Positions 33,905 through 44,032 of a stretch of 45,963 nt of DNA are shown piece by piece (position 1 is the stretch's first letter; the number at the start of each line of letters is the position of its first letter). The notes under the pieces are model-generated. The model saw nothing but the letters and a program-made list of their open reading frames with translations, searched no databases and was not told the origin of the DNA. The DNA is taken from positions 1-45,963 of the forward strand of contig CALLLR010000022.1 of assembly GCA_938008185.1 (NCBI GenBank), read 5' to 3'. The translations under genes were made by a program, and so were the position numbers. This DNA is from an uncultured Saprospiraceae bacterium. GTDB lineage: Bacteria > Bacteroidota > Bacteroidia > Chitinophagales > Saprospiraceae.

Positions 33905-35357
33905 TTAAGCTAGATTTGTATTGTCTGACAAAACTAGACAAATCATCGATTACCTGTCCATTAAACTTTAAGGAGACAAAAAAATAAGTAAGTAGGGCAA
34001 AAATACCGGATAGTAATAATTTTATAAAATTAATATCGGTTGGTATGATATAATACATCCCCCACCCGATAACACCGATAAATAAGGAAATTATCAATGG
34101 CGTTATTAGTGGTTGCACCAACTCAGTAAAGGTGGCATCTATTATTTTACCAGCGTAGTGAAAGGAAGGTAACGCAGCTAAAAAGCTTGTGACAGCATAA
34201 CTTAATGCTGTAATTTCGATTGATTTAAATAAGTAGATGGATCCAACAATCACAAAAATCATAGTGCCGCTAATAATTAAATTTATTTTGAACAATAATA
34301 CATTTTTATCAAATACCATGTAAATTAAACCAATCAACGCGCCTACACTCTGCAGCATTCCAATAAGGCAAAGTATACTTAAAACAGTGGACATACCTAT
34401 CCATTGATCTCCAAATAAAAGTAGCACAGTAGGTTCTGATAAAAAGGCTAAAAGTGTCATTACAGGAAAAGTGATAAATGCAATGATACCCGATATTTTA
34501 ATATACAACCTTTTTATTTCAGGTATGTCATCCTGCATTTTAGACCAGGAAGGGAAAAGAACGGTACTTATGACAGAAGTGATATTTGCCATCGGTAATA
34601 ACATTAGCATATAAGCTCGATTATATAAACCTAGCGCACTAGCACCAACTACCCGGCCAATGAAAAAGTCATCGCTATTCCTAACTAGATAGTTTAATAT
34701 TCGATTTCCAGTTGCTGGGATTCCATAATTTAAAAGAGCTGACAAATATTCTGATGAAAATTTAAAAGCTGGCCGCCATTTTATCGCTAGAAATGTACCG
34801 ATATTATTGATAGTAGTCCAAACCAGCATCTTTCCAATTAGGCTGAATATTGACATACCGTTTAATGCCATGTAAATTCCGACTATGGAAGAGACAAAAA
34901 GTGAGGTTAATTGAATCTTGAATAGCGTTTTGAAATTTAATTCTTTTTGTAATAAAGCCAATGGAATTAAACCAAAAGATCCAATCAGAAAATCAATGCC
35001 CAACCAAAAAGAAATTTGATCTAATATTGTTTCGTTATAAAAAATATTAAAAATTTGTCCAAAAAATAATAGAAAGGTAGTGAGAATTAAAGCGATTAAA
35101 GTTTGAAACCAAAAAGCGGTAGAAAGATATAAATTATCCGAGTCTTTTCTTTGTATAATGGCTGCTGAAAGGCCAAGGTCACTAAAAACTCTAAAAAAAG
35201 AAACAACAATAAGGACCATCGCAAACTTCCCAAAATCATCAGGAGAAAGTAACCTCATCAAGATTATTCCAACTGCAAAATTAATCGCTTGAGTGCAAAT
35301 TTGAGTTTTGAAATTCCAGCTCAACCCATTTATTACATTATGTTTTTGTTCGTTCAT
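33897..35357 (-). CDS. wzx: Wzx-type flippase (MOP/PST family polysaccharide transporter)
   Basis: A 486-residue integral membrane protein with roughly 12-14 hydrophobic helices. The start NGLSWNFKTQICTQAINFAVGI and the segment RLLSPDDFGKFAMVLIVVSF match the Polysacc_synt_3/WzxC branch of the MOP superfamily, as does GRVVGASALGLYNRAYML. It should flip the undecaprenyl-linked repeat unit across the inner membrane. It overlaps the sulfotransferase gene by four bases (ATGA). I saw no partner Wzy polymerase in the window, so polymerisation and ligation genes must lie elsewhere, or the glycan is not polymerised. Confidence 0.88.
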   Translation of the reverse strand: MNEQKHNVINGLSWNFKTQICTQAINFAVGIILMRLLSPDDFGKFAMVLIVVSFFRVFSDLGLSAAIIQRKDSDNLYLSTAFWFQTLIALILTTFLLFFGQIFNIFYNETILDQISFWLGIDFLIGSFGLIPLALLQKELNFKTLFKIQLTSLFVSSIVGIYMALNGMSIFSLIGKMLVWTTINNIGTFLAIKWRPAFKFSSEYLSALLNYGIPATGNRILNYLVRNSDDFFIGRVVGASALGLYNRAYMLMLLPMANITSVISTVLFPSWSKMQDDIPEIKRLYIKISGIIAFITFPVMTLLAFLSEPTVLLLFGDQWIGMSTVLSILCLIGMLQSVGALIGLIYMVFDKNVLLFKINLIISGTMIFVIVGSIYLFKSIEITALSYAVTSFLAALPSFHYAGKIIDATFTELVQPLITPLIISLFIGVIGWGMYYIIPTDINFIKLLLSGIFALLTYFFVSLKFNGQVIDDLSSFVRQYKSSLNE

Positions 35358-36133
35358 TCAACTTTATAGCCTATTTTTTTCATGTGTACTTCGCAGGTAG
35401 TTTCAATCTTTTTTAAGTTTTTAGTTCCAAAAAAATCATCCCAACTAATATTTTGGTTTCCTTTGGGCTGGTACTGAATATCTGCGTATGCTGAAATGTC
35501 ATTTTTAGGTTGATATCCCATTTTTTTAGAAAGCTGATTAATAAAGTAAACTTTATCTCTAATAAAATTTTCATATTTTACTAAATGAAAATCCTTTTTT
35601 GAATTTAAAAAAATATCTACAGCAGTCACCCATCTTTCTGCCAGCTGTACAATGTAGTGGTCAGAAGAATAAGCTATTAAATTTTTGTCAAATAAATTTT
35701 TTTCGTGAATTGTGAAATTTTCTTCATAAGCTGAAATTTCAGACAAATTCCCTGGTACATTGATTCGATTTAATAAACTCCGAATATGGTCTCTGGGATC
35801 TCGAACAATATAGATGAATTTTACGGAAGAAGAATAAATTGACTTTAATTCATCATAGAAAAAGGTAAGATTGGGTTCTTTAATAATCGATCGAGCAAAA
35901 TAATATTTGTTTCGGATTATCAAATCCTTAAGCTGAATTTTCCCGCTACGTATTTTACTAAAATTTGGCTCCCAAAGCAATGGACTATCGAGCAATACAC
36001 TTTCTCCCGTATTTATTGCTAATAATTTAGCAATCGCAGTTGTACCCGATTTTTGATTGCCTAGAATAATTATTTTAGTATTGTCAAGGCTGTACAAAAA
36101 ATTAGTGTTTTTTAAAATTAATGATTTAATCAT
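35354..36133 (-). CDS. PAPS-dependent sulfotransferase
   Basis: A 259-residue sulfotransferase, third in the window. The 5'-phosphosulfate loop is IILGNQKSGTTAIAKLL (about 21-37), and the 3'-phosphate loop is FIYIVRDPRDHIRSLLNR (about 101-118). HLVKYENFIRDKVYFINQL and the C-terminal K-x-x-GY segment are usual. Its ATG directly abuts the stop of the acyltransferase gene (TAAATG) and its stop overlaps the flippase ATG, so it is translated inside the operon. Sulfation would occur in the cytoplasm before export. Confidence 0.8.
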   Translation of the reverse strand: MIKSLILKNTNFLYSLDNTKIIILGNQKSGTTAIAKLLAINTGESVLLDSPLLWEPNFSKIRSGKIQLKDLIIRNKYYFARSIIKEPNLTFFYDELKSIYSSSVKFIYIVRDPRDHIRSLLNRINVPGNLSEISAYEENFTIHEKNLFDKNLIAYSSDHYIVQLAERWVTAVDIFLNSKKDFHLVKYENFIRDKVYFINQLSKKMGYQPKNDISAYADIQYQPKGNQNISWDDFFGTKNLKKIETTCEVHMKKIGYKVE

Positions 36134-36679
36134 TTAGGTAAATTCTTTTATAAATTTTGCTGGTATACCTCCAGCAAGGCAATTGGCAGGAATATTAGTT
36201 AGAACCACAGATCCAGCTCCTACAAAGGTATTACTTCCAATCGTCACGCCAGGACTGATGACAACATTTGCCCCAAGTTGTACATTGTCTCCAAAGGTGA
36301 CAGATTCAAAAATATGATCATTTAGTGATTTAGAATAGTTTTGAGTTGAAGAGAATATTTTTACTCCTGGACCACAGCCAAAGTTTTTTCCTGCTTTAAC
36401 TCCTCCTGGTCCGGCAGCATATATAACTACATTTGGTGAAATAATACTGTCTTCTCCTATCTCTAGTGATCCCTTATTTTGACACCATTCCATTCCTCCT
36501 AAATGAATTGTTACATTAGATTGAATGACTACATTGTTTTTCAATCTCATGTTCTTTAATGGACCCTTAATAATTAATCCTTGTTCAAAATAACAGTTTG
36601 GGTAATGCTTTTCTAAAGCTTTTCTAAAAATGTATTCTTTCCTTAAAGTCGAATATAATTGTCTGAAAATTTTAATCAT
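36134..36679 (-). CDS. Hexapeptide-repeat (left-handed beta-helix) acyltransferase
   Basis: A 181-residue LbH transferase. Hexapeptide turns appear as LKNNVVIQSNVTIHL, LEIGEDSIISPNVVI, VTFGDNVQLGANVVISPGVT and IGSNTFVGAGSVVLTNIP, ending AGGIPAKFIKEF, as in sugar O- and N-acetyltransferases of the NeuD/WcaF kind. The expected donor is acetyl-CoA and the active-site base is probably a His, though no standard active-site histidine stands out. In the operon it could acetylate the amino sugar made by the WecE-like enzyme. Confidence 0.78.
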   Translation of the reverse strand: MIKIFRQLYSTLRKEYIFRKALEKHYPNCYFEQGLIIKGPLKNMRLKNNVVIQSNVTIHLGGMEWCQNKGSLEIGEDSIISPNVVIYAAGPGGVKAGKNFGCGPGVKIFSSTQNYSKSLNDHIFESVTFGDNVQLGANVVISPGVTIGSNTFVGAGSVVLTNIPANCLAGGIPAKFIKEFT

Positions 36680-36739
36680 CTGACCTGAGTATTATAATGA
36701 TTTAATACGCCTAGATAAACTGATAAACTGCTATTACAT

Positions 36740-37687
36740 TCATCCCGTAATGTTTTTTCTAAATAAATCATTTAGTCTATAAATAAAAGGCTGTGTTTTA
36801 AAAATATTCGAATAATTAATATTGGTACCGAAACCCTTTTTAAATTTTACCACTCCTTCATGCCCACCACTTGGATTGAAATCATACCATTTGAACCCTT
36901 CTTGAATCGCTTCTTGAATAATATGATATTGCAAAACATGGACAGGCTTCAGATGAAAAAAAGCCTCTAAACTAGCTCCATGCCAATAAACAACATGTTG
37001 ATTATAATAAAAGCACAAACATCCAGAGATAATCTTATTATCTTTTAGAGCGAGCCATAGTTTACATACCCCTGACTTTAATTGACTTAATTGATCAAAT
37101 AAATCCCAAAGGTAATTATTGCTGGCCTTTTCTCCCCATCGTCTCCTGCTGTCTTGATAAATATCATAATATGCTTTCCAGTCATTCTTATTGGCGATTC
37201 TGATCTGAACTCCTTCCCTAATCCCTTTTTTTGCAGCAGAGGAATGTCCCTTTGTCCATTGCTTGAAAATAGTTGTCCATTCCTGTGATAAATCTATCAT
37301 TTGAGTGAAATCCTCTCTCGTGAAATAAGTATTCCTAAATATCGGAGCCAATGGATTTATTCGTATTTGTAGCGAACTGAAACTACTGATGTGTTGCTCC
37401 AGTTTTATCAATTCTTCTTTCGCTAATTGGGTGTTAGAGATAACGCCTCCATAAGTACCTACCGGTCCAGAATTGTATCCTTTAATCAATCCTTTTAGCC
37501 TTTTTTTGGAACATAGTGGTAATAATGCGGTTCTTCCACTTTTAAACCTAAAGCATCTTGCTTCCATTCCCCATCCTTTATATTCCTTCCACACCCGATA
37601 CCAATCCGGAGTATGAAAAAAAGTAGCAGTCGGGCAGTTTTCAACAAAATCCCACCATTCTAATTCATCAATTTTTCTCACTTGCAT
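36740..37687 (-). CDS. FemAB-like GNAT acyltransferase
   Basis: A 315-residue Acetyltransf_6/FemAB-like protein. Blocks include WWDFVENCPTATFFHTPDWY, YNSGPVGTYGGVISN, the TKGHSSAAKKGIREGVQIRI linker, and the C-terminal GNAT part CLCFYYNQHVVYWHGASLEA, then LQYHIIQEAIQEGFKWYDFN and GHEGVVKFKKGFG. This family acts on peptidoglycan bridges, exosortase-linked polysaccharides and lipid-linked sugars, transferring acyl or aminoacyl groups. Its 5' end overlaps the wecE 3' end by 20 bases. It could be the N-acyltransferase completing the 4-amino sugar (a WecD-like role), but that is inference. Confidence 0.72.
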   Translation of the reverse strand: MQVRKIDELEWWDFVENCPTATFFHTPDWYRVWKEYKGWGMEARCFRFKSGRTALLPLCSKKRLKGLIKGYNSGPVGTYGGVISNTQLAKEELIKLEQHISSFSSLQIRINPLAPIFRNTYFTREDFTQMIDLSQEWTTIFKQWTKGHSSAAKKGIREGVQIRIANKNDWKAYYDIYQDSRRRWGEKASNNYLWDLFDQLSQLKSGVCKLWLALKDNKIISGCLCFYYNQHVVYWHGASLEAFFHLKPVHVLQYHIIQEAIQEGFKWYDFNPSGGHEGVVKFKKGFGTNINYSNIFKTQPFIYRLNDLFRKNITG

Positions 37688-38795
37688 ACACAGAATGATA
37701 AAATTCGTTTAAACTTTCAACCACCAACGCTATCTGCTCTAGGTCGTAATACAACGGTAGTCTTAGTAACCGTTCACTCTCCTTAGTGGTAAACAAATCC
37801 TGACCATTAAACCGCCCCGATTCTATTCCTTTTTTGGAAGAATGCAAGGGGACATAATGGAAGGCAGTATTTATTTTTTTCTTTTTTAGAAATTGAATAA
37901 GCTTAGAACGTTCCGCTTTATTTTTACATTTAATAAAATAAATATGGGCGTTGTGCTGTAAATTTTTCTTGAAGCTCTTTGAACTAAATGCTTCTAAACT
38001 CTGGTTATAGGTTTTCCAGAAAGTTAATCTTTTTCTGGTTACTTCAGTTGTGTTTTTTAACTGTGCGTACAAAAACGCAGCGTTTAATTCACTCATCAAA
38101 TAGCTGGAACCTATATCAACCCAGGAATACTTATCTACTTCGCCTCGTATAAACGACTTTCGATTCGTTCCTTTTTCGCGGATGATTTCCGCTCTTTTTG
38201 CCAACCGCTCATCATTAACCAATAAGGCTCCTCCCTCACCACAATGAATATTTTTGGTAGAATGAAAACTAAAAGTACCTAAATGACCAATCGAACCGAG
38301 ATGTTTTTTATGATAATACGAATCGATACATTGTGCGGCATCTTCGATGACAAATAAACCATGATGCTCAGCGATAGTCATTATTTTATCCATTTCACAG
38401 GCCACCCCGGCATAATGCATGACCAGTATTGCTTTGGTCGCTTTGGTAATCGCCGCCTCAATGAGATTTTCGTTGATATTCATCGTGTCAGGGTGAACAT
38501 CTACAAAGACGATTTTAGCACCTCTCAACACAAATGCATTGGCACTGGACACGAATGTAAAGGATGACATAATGACCTCATCTCCGAGCTGAATATGACA
38601 AAGCAGAGCAGAAAGCTCTAAGGCGTGTGTGCAGGAACTCGTTAATAAAACACTATCAGCTTTAGTAAAGGAGGCTAAGAATGATTGACATTCTTTTGTA
38701 AAGTAACCATCTCCTGCCAGGTTTTTTCCACTGATAGCTTCTTTTACATATATTTCTTCCGCTCCGGAAATGTAGGGTATATTGAATGGAATCAT
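37668..38795 (-). CDS. wecE: dTDP-4-amino-4,6-dideoxygalactose transaminase
   Basis: A 375-residue PLP enzyme very close in its motifs to E. coli WecE/RffA (376). Shared blocks: GDEVIMSSFTFVSSANAFVL, LRGAKIVFVDVHPDTMNI, VMHYAGVACEMDKIM, EIIREKGTNRKSF, DKYSWVDIGSSYLMSELNAA, and TTKESERLLRLPLYY. The PLP lysine lies in FSFHSTKNIHCGEGGAL. It makes dTDP-Fuc4N from dTDP-4-keto-6-deoxyglucose. No rmlA/rmlB genes are in the window, so the keto sugar must come from elsewhere in the genome. It opens the - strand operon ending at 31269. Confidence 0.93.
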   Translation of the reverse strand: MIPFNIPYISGAEEIYVKEAISGKNLAGDGYFTKECQSFLASFTKADSVLLTSSCTHALELSALLCHIQLGDEVIMSSFTFVSSANAFVLRGAKIVFVDVHPDTMNINENLIEAAITKATKAILVMHYAGVACEMDKIMTIAEHHGLFVIEDAAQCIDSYYHKKHLGSIGHLGTFSFHSTKNIHCGEGGALLVNDERLAKRAEIIREKGTNRKSFIRGEVDKYSWVDIGSSYLMSELNAAFLYAQLKNTTEVTRKRLTFWKTYNQSLEAFSSKSFKKNLQHNAHIYFIKCKNKAERSKLIQFLKKKKINTAFHYVPLHSSKKGIESGRFNGQDLFTTKESERLLRLPLYYDLEQIALVVESLNEFYHSVYASEKN

Positions 38796-38887
38796 TGTAC
38801 TGAAAAATTACTAATTAGTAAAACAATGATACGAACAAATACTCAAACTTTAAACAAGGAGCAAGATTAATGAAAACAGGGAATGTA

Positions 38888-41800
38888 TTATCTCATGATG
38901 ACCAGTTTACCAAAATCACGATGGAAGAAACTATTGGCCTTCGTATTATATTTTTCGTAAGATTCTCCGTTAGCCTTCTCCATAACCATTCTATACAGAT
39001 AAACGCCATTGGCTAATCGCCCTCCGTACTCATCCGTCCCATCCCACTTGTAGTCCGTTAAATGAGTCCCTATTTTTAAAGGGCCAATTTCATCCTGGGT
39101 GATCTCTTTAATTACTTTGCCCGAAACAGTAAAAATTTGAATTTTAAAGAATTCGGGAAGTTCCTCTCCGGTAAGCGTATAGGCAAATTGGGTAGAAGTA
39201 GTAAATGGATTTGGATAATTTATGACATTAGAAATCGCAGAGCGGGTTATAATCTCAAAATTAACTTTGTAATCCAAACTGCCTGACTGATTACCCGTAA
39301 CGTCCTCAGCCTGAACTAACAACTCATAAATACCATCTTCCGTGAAGATGGGGCGAAGCTCTACCGAAGCAGCGTTTTCTCCTCCCTGAGTATTTGGTGT
39401 AAAAGTAATCAAATCACTCTCAAAAGGAATCAGCGTAACTGTTTGGTCGGGATATTTAATGAAAATATTAAACAAAGAGGTGTCTGAAAGAGATAAAAAT
39501 GGATTTTCATCAACTAGAGAAATTAAAATATTGGGCCTCGGAGAAACGATATCTCCTTGCATGATATGTTGCCCGTCAAAGGTGACATTAAGCAATGGAT
39601 TAATATCATCTTTAGTAACAAAAAAGTCGTTAACTACGAAATTATTAAATTGACGCAGTTCCGGTTGGTCATCATTCGGATTAACTTCAAAGACCACTTG
39701 CTGGACTCCGCCAATGGTTTCCGTATCAAAACTAAATGCCGTATTAATAACTTCATTCTTGCTTAATGGCGGATAACGTTTTGATTGAATAATCTGATTA
39801 TTGGCTTCATCTGTCAAAGACATTTGAACCAATAAACTATCCATGTCGTAATCACTGATGTTTTCAACGGCAACTTCAAATTCCATTTGTTCTCCTTGCT
39901 GTAACGTATCTCTGTTTAAAACGTAATTTTCATTTGGGTTAACGGCTGCGTCCGGAAGACCAGTGTACAGTACTCGCCAATAGTCTAGTTGGTTAGGTGT
40001 TCTTTCTACTTCATCAACCGCGCTATAAGTCAGTCTTAAATAAGGATAGGTGGCCGCATCAACGAAATCCAGGGGCGTGTCTTTATCATAAAGCCTGTCA
40101 AGTAATAAAGTTTCATTATTGTTTTGATCAACACCAAAAATACTGACGTACGCAGTATCTGATACTACATTATCAATTTCACTGGTTTGCCACTTAATAT
40201 TATCCCACTCTTTAGCTGGTCCAATCAGGGTGGATCTCATTGCTCCCGAAGTTTGATTTATCGGAACAAAGACTTCGGTGAAAATCTCTTCGTCAATAGT
40301 GGTCGCAATGTCTTCTCCTAATACATTTACGCCTTTTCTATAGACAAAAGTATAAGGAACCGTTCCTTTATCCGCTAATTCTCTGACTCTTAAAGCTCCC
40401 TGATTTTCTAAAACACTAAAAATATTTTTTCCAAGTGTAGTGGAATCTTGTGCCCAATCTTCGGGATCAAAACTAAATCCTGGTTTTTGTACGGAAAAAA
40501 GAAAAATATAATTATTATTTGGAATGACTTCTTCTAAAAAAGTAATCAAGCTTTCTCTCTGATCTATTGTATTTGTCGGAAACGCAAACACTCTGGTTGA
40601 TCCGGAATTTACACTTCCATAATTACCTCCAGGAGGATTTAGCCAACCTCCTCCAGTTACACTATCTCCAACCACAACTGCTATCCCTGCATTCAGAAAA
40701 TTCCAGGGTTTGACAGAAGCAGCAGGATTATCTAAATTGTAAATATACGCAGGAGGGTTAGTTGGGGCATATAAAAGATTTTTAACCCCAATAAAAAAAC
40801 CATTCACACCAAAGGAGAAATCTTGATCCTGATCCAGAGACATTCCCTCAAACTCATCCTTTTTATACTGATAAAAATGAGACTGATTCCAGCCATTCCC
40901 ACTTTCTGGTAAATAAACAAATGAACTATTATTCCAAATAAAGCCTGTCTGTGGACTAATACTATCGGGACTAACTCGCCAATAATAAACAGTACTGTCT
41001 TGCAAAACAACTCCCGGCGTCCATTTCAATATCCCGCCTCCTTGCGTAATTTCAGTGCTGATTTTTGTAGAGCTATTAAATAACTCGGTGGTATCCATCT
41101 CCAACACATATTTTCTGGAAGCACTCAATCCATTGGATGTCGAGGCTTTTAAGGTTACATTTGCATCACTCACAATGGCAAACTCAGTCGGATAAACGGG
41201 TATCGCACTCGCATCGAATATATAAAATTCAATTCCTGGACTGCCATTTGAACTTATCAGCGTATTGTTTAACTCTGCAGTTGGGGATGGTGATTCTTCC
41301 ACATCATTATTTACGTCTATCTCAATATACAATTTGTTTTGCCCGACTGCTGCCCTTTTATAAGAGGCAACGGTATATGCATACTGATTACTACCACTGG
41401 GAGACTTTATCCGGTCTGTCACAATGGTTAGCAAATTTCCACCTGGTAACTCCTGACGAATGACAATATCAATGGAATCAGGGACTCCAAACCCAAGGTT
41501 TATTATCTTGAAATTGACCTGGATGCTATCCAAAGAAGAGGTAAGGTTAGTAGGCTCAAGGCTCACCGAACTGGCATCTACCACAAAATCTGGGCCGGGG
41601 GACGGATTAATCTTTACCGCCGGATCTCCCTGCAACGTAAACTGCTGAGCTAAAGGTCCCAAAATAAAACTATTGGCCGTATTGTATGTTTCCACCGTTT
41701 CTCGTAAAATATCACCCATGCCTTGTCCATACATGGTCCCTCCTGCCAATTCATAAAAACGGGACATAAAAGGATTTAATCCCGAAATATAACCCAACCC

Positions 41801-43894
41801 GGTTGTTGCTCCAAAACCAATGGCGCCCCGATCTTTATAATAAACAAATCGTTCACTAATCCCTCTGGCAGAGGTATGAATATTCCCAGAATAACATCCC
41901 AATGAAAACATCAATGGATATTTTTCGTAATTTTCGTAATTGTCCGGATTGTCAATGTTGAAATCAAAAGTTCCAACTCCCGAATGACCAAAAAACGTAA
42001 GAATTGATACTCCTTCGTTAATTGTACTAAAAATCTCTTCTGACTCAGAAATTTGTACCGGATCGTTACTACTCTTAAACACCGATGTCACCTCCGCTCC
42101 AAAAGTATTATTCTCAATAATTTCTTCCATCCCTTCCAAATGCCGACGGATCACATCACGTTCGCCATTATTACCGCCACCTCCAAGATGCAATATCTGC
42201 TTCATCCACGCCCGCTCCTCGATGGTCTGACTGCTATTCTGCTGCACCGCTTCCAGGTCTCTCACCTTCTTCAAATAAATAGCAACATCTTCCGGACTGG
42301 TCGCCGCTATCCGTCCGGTAGCAACGGCTGGAAAACGCTCACCATTTTCTGATGCCAGCATATTATCACTCCCCGGATATCCGTAGGTAGGCACAAACAG
42401 GGTAGACTGCGCTCCGGCTACTTGTGCTGGGGTGCGGACCGTATGGTATTCTCGCCCTTTTCCAATAATCAGCAGATAGGATAAATCATCCCATTGCCTG
42501 TTGACACGTTGGACAAAATTCTTCACGGATAAGGGATGACGACGGATACCGTAGGCGTATTGATCATACAAATTTTCTATGTCTACAATTCGCGTAGTAA
42601 ACCCGCCGCCGGCCATCGAACTTCGATAGTTGGCATATTCGACTACCTGATTGGTGCCTTGTGCGTCGTTAAATAAACGGGAATTGGAAATGATCAGATA
42701 AGTGGCGGGGTCTTGTCCATAATCAATAAAATTGGTTGCACTAATACTATTAATTGAAGTAGCCGCAGTATTATTTTCAAATAGAATCAGATCACGGTCA
42801 GCAGTAGAAGGAGGTAATACCATCCGCGTACGGCCGTTTTCCACAATGGCCTCTATTCGTAGCCCATTGGTCAGATCGTATAAAACGGGACTGCCCATGC
42901 CATCGGAAAAATTTTCTATATCTAATAACTTCCTGTCGGTTGATGCTTCTACCGAAAATGCAAAAGAGGTCACGCCACCAAAGTCAAAACTACGGGGATA
43001 GGTAAGGGTGATCACTCCTACGGAATGTCGGTCGTTGGTTCCGCCTGTTCCTGCAAATTTTACCGCAATATTATTATTCAAAAGACTATTGGTAACTGGA
43101 GCAGTTACTTTCTTTAGCTTTACACCACTAAAGCTTTCTTCGTATATCGGTGCTCCACCATTTAAGGTAATGGCAATGGCATGGCCAGATTGCGCGGGGA
43201 GGTTGGTCGCGAATCGGGCACTGAAAGTACTTTCCGGACCAGTAATTACCGGATTTACCGGAGTGATTGTATGATTGGTAATAAGCCTGAAAGGAGAACC
43301 AAAACCTTCCGTTTCATTATAATCAGAATAGGAGGTGCCATCGGTGGTTTCTCTTTTTTTAATATGGGTATTGGTAAAGATTTGTTGCTCATCGTACCAG
43401 AAAAAAGGCTCCGCCGGAGGAGGATTACTCAAATCATTAGTAATGGAATTAAAACGCAGACTATTGTTTCCATTACCGGATACCCACGTCAAAAAATAAC
43501 TGATCGTATCTGTTACCAAACTATACTCGGGATTCAACATCTCTTCGTCCGGATTGGCAAATAGGTGTCGATCCAGCTCGGAGCGATTTTTCTGACCAAA
43601 AAATTCTATATAATCGTCAGCTCCCAAAAGACCAGCGGTAGATACATAAATAGGCACTTGCGCTCCCATTCTAAAAAGCTGATAATTGCCCGTAGCTATC
43701 TGGGAAACGGGAATTCCCGCTTGCACCAGCGCACTTTGTGAAATGCGGTATACGCCATCTTCGGCAACGGCCACCTTAAAGTACGACTGATCAAAATTGA
43801 TCCACTCGTCTCCAAAATTACCATCCGACATTTGCGCATAGCTGGCAGTGAAAGAAAGCGTAAAGAACAGGGCCAATGAATATAAATACTTCAT
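38888..43894 (-). CDS. porU2: PorU2-like C25 (gingipain-type) peptidase of the type IX secretion system
   Basis: A protein of 1668 residues. A Sec signal peptide ends ASYA-Q (about residue 20). The C25 peptidase catalytic pair is probably His637 in FFGHSGVG and Cys667 in SLGCYSGNIH, with RIAATSPEDVAIYLKKVRD and HLGGGGNNGERD nearby. The C-terminal half has repeated Ig-like and CARDB-like domains, ending in a FlgD-like/T9SS type A domain (YPNPFTTSTQFAYTL; DGTDEYGGRLANGVYLYRM). Size and layout match the putative sortase PorU2 of Bacteroidota. It should act at the outer membrane. Its role is inferred from family; PorU (the proven sortase) is shorter. Confidence 0.88.
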   Translation of the reverse strand: MKYLYSLALFFTLSFTASYAQMSDGNFGDEWINFDQSYFKVAVAEDGVYRISQSALVQAGIPVSQIATGNYQLFRMGAQVPIYVSTAGLLGADDYIEFFGQKNRSELDRHLFANPDEEMLNPEYSLVTDTISYFLTWVSGNGNNSLRFNSITNDLSNPPPAEPFFWYDEQQIFTNTHIKKRETTDGTSYSDYNETEGFGSPFRLITNHTITPVNPVITGPESTFSARFATNLPAQSGHAIAITLNGGAPIYEESFSGVKLKKVTAPVTNSLLNNNIAVKFAGTGGTNDRHSVGVITLTYPRSFDFGGVTSFAFSVEASTDRKLLDIENFSDGMGSPVLYDLTNGLRIEAIVENGRTRMVLPPSTADRDLILFENNTAATSINSISATNFIDYGQDPATYLIISNSRLFNDAQGTNQVVEYANYRSSMAGGGFTTRIVDIENLYDQYAYGIRRHPLSVKNFVQRVNRQWDDLSYLLIIGKGREYHTVRTPAQVAGAQSTLFVPTYGYPGSDNMLASENGERFPAVATGRIAATSPEDVAIYLKKVRDLEAVQQNSSQTIEERAWMKQILHLGGGGNNGERDVIRRHLEGMEEIIENNTFGAEVTSVFKSSNDPVQISESEEIFSTINEGVSILTFFGHSGVGTFDFNIDNPDNYENYEKYPLMFSLGCYSGNIHTSARGISERFVYYKDRGAIGFGATTGLGYISGLNPFMSRFYELAGGTMYGQGMGDILRETVETYNTANSFILGPLAQQFTLQGDPAVKINPSPGPDFVVDASSVSLEPTNLTSSLDSIQVNFKIINLGFGVPDSIDIVIRQELPGGNLLTIVTDRIKSPSGSNQYAYTVASYKRAAVGQNKLYIEIDVNNDVEESPSPTAELNNTLISSNGSPGIEFYIFDASAIPVYPTEFAIVSDANVTLKASTSNGLSASRKYVLEMDTTELFNSSTKISTEITQGGGILKWTPGVVLQDSTVYYWRVSPDSISPQTGFIWNNSSFVYLPESGNGWNQSHFYQYKKDEFEGMSLDQDQDFSFGVNGFFIGVKNLLYAPTNPPAYIYNLDNPAASVKPWNFLNAGIAVVVGDSVTGGGWLNPPGGNYGSVNSGSTRVFAFPTNTIDQRESLITFLEEVIPNNNYIFLFSVQKPGFSFDPEDWAQDSTTLGKNIFSVLENQGALRVRELADKGTVPYTFVYRKGVNVLGEDIATTIDEEIFTEVFVPINQTSGAMRSTLIGPAKEWDNIKWQTSEIDNVVSDTAYVSIFGVDQNNNETLLLDRLYDKDTPLDFVDAATYPYLRLTYSAVDEVERTPNQLDYWRVLYTGLPDAAVNPNENYVLNRDTLQQGEQMEFEVAVENISDYDMDSLLVQMSLTDEANNQIIQSKRYPPLSKNEVINTAFSFDTETIGGVQQVVFEVNPNDDQPELRQFNNFVVNDFFVTKDDINPLLNVTFDGQHIMQGDIVSPRPNILISLVDENPFLSLSDTSLFNIFIKYPDQTVTLIPFESDLITFTPNTQGGENAASVELRPIFTEDGIYELLVQAEDVTGNQSGSLDYKVNFEIITRSAISNVINYPNPFTTSTQFAYTLTGEELPEFFKIQIFTVSGKVIKEITQDEIGPLKIGTHLTDYKWDGTDEYGGRLANGVYLYRMVMEKANGESYEKYNTKANSFFHRDFGKLVIMR

Positions 43895-44032
43895 TTTGTT
43901 TATAATATAGTGTGATTTGTAAAAATTCAGACAGGTACCAATAGCAAACGGCTATTTTTGGTTATTTGACAGGTTATACTAGCTGTCTAAAACAGCGAAG
44001 GGTTCTTTCCGCTGATTCAACGAAAAATACAA

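Noticed and set aside
43181-43564. 127-codon frame on the + strand inside porU2, and several shorter ones from 39459 to 43274
   Set aside because: They are antisense to a continuous 1668-codon gene and show no domain pattern.
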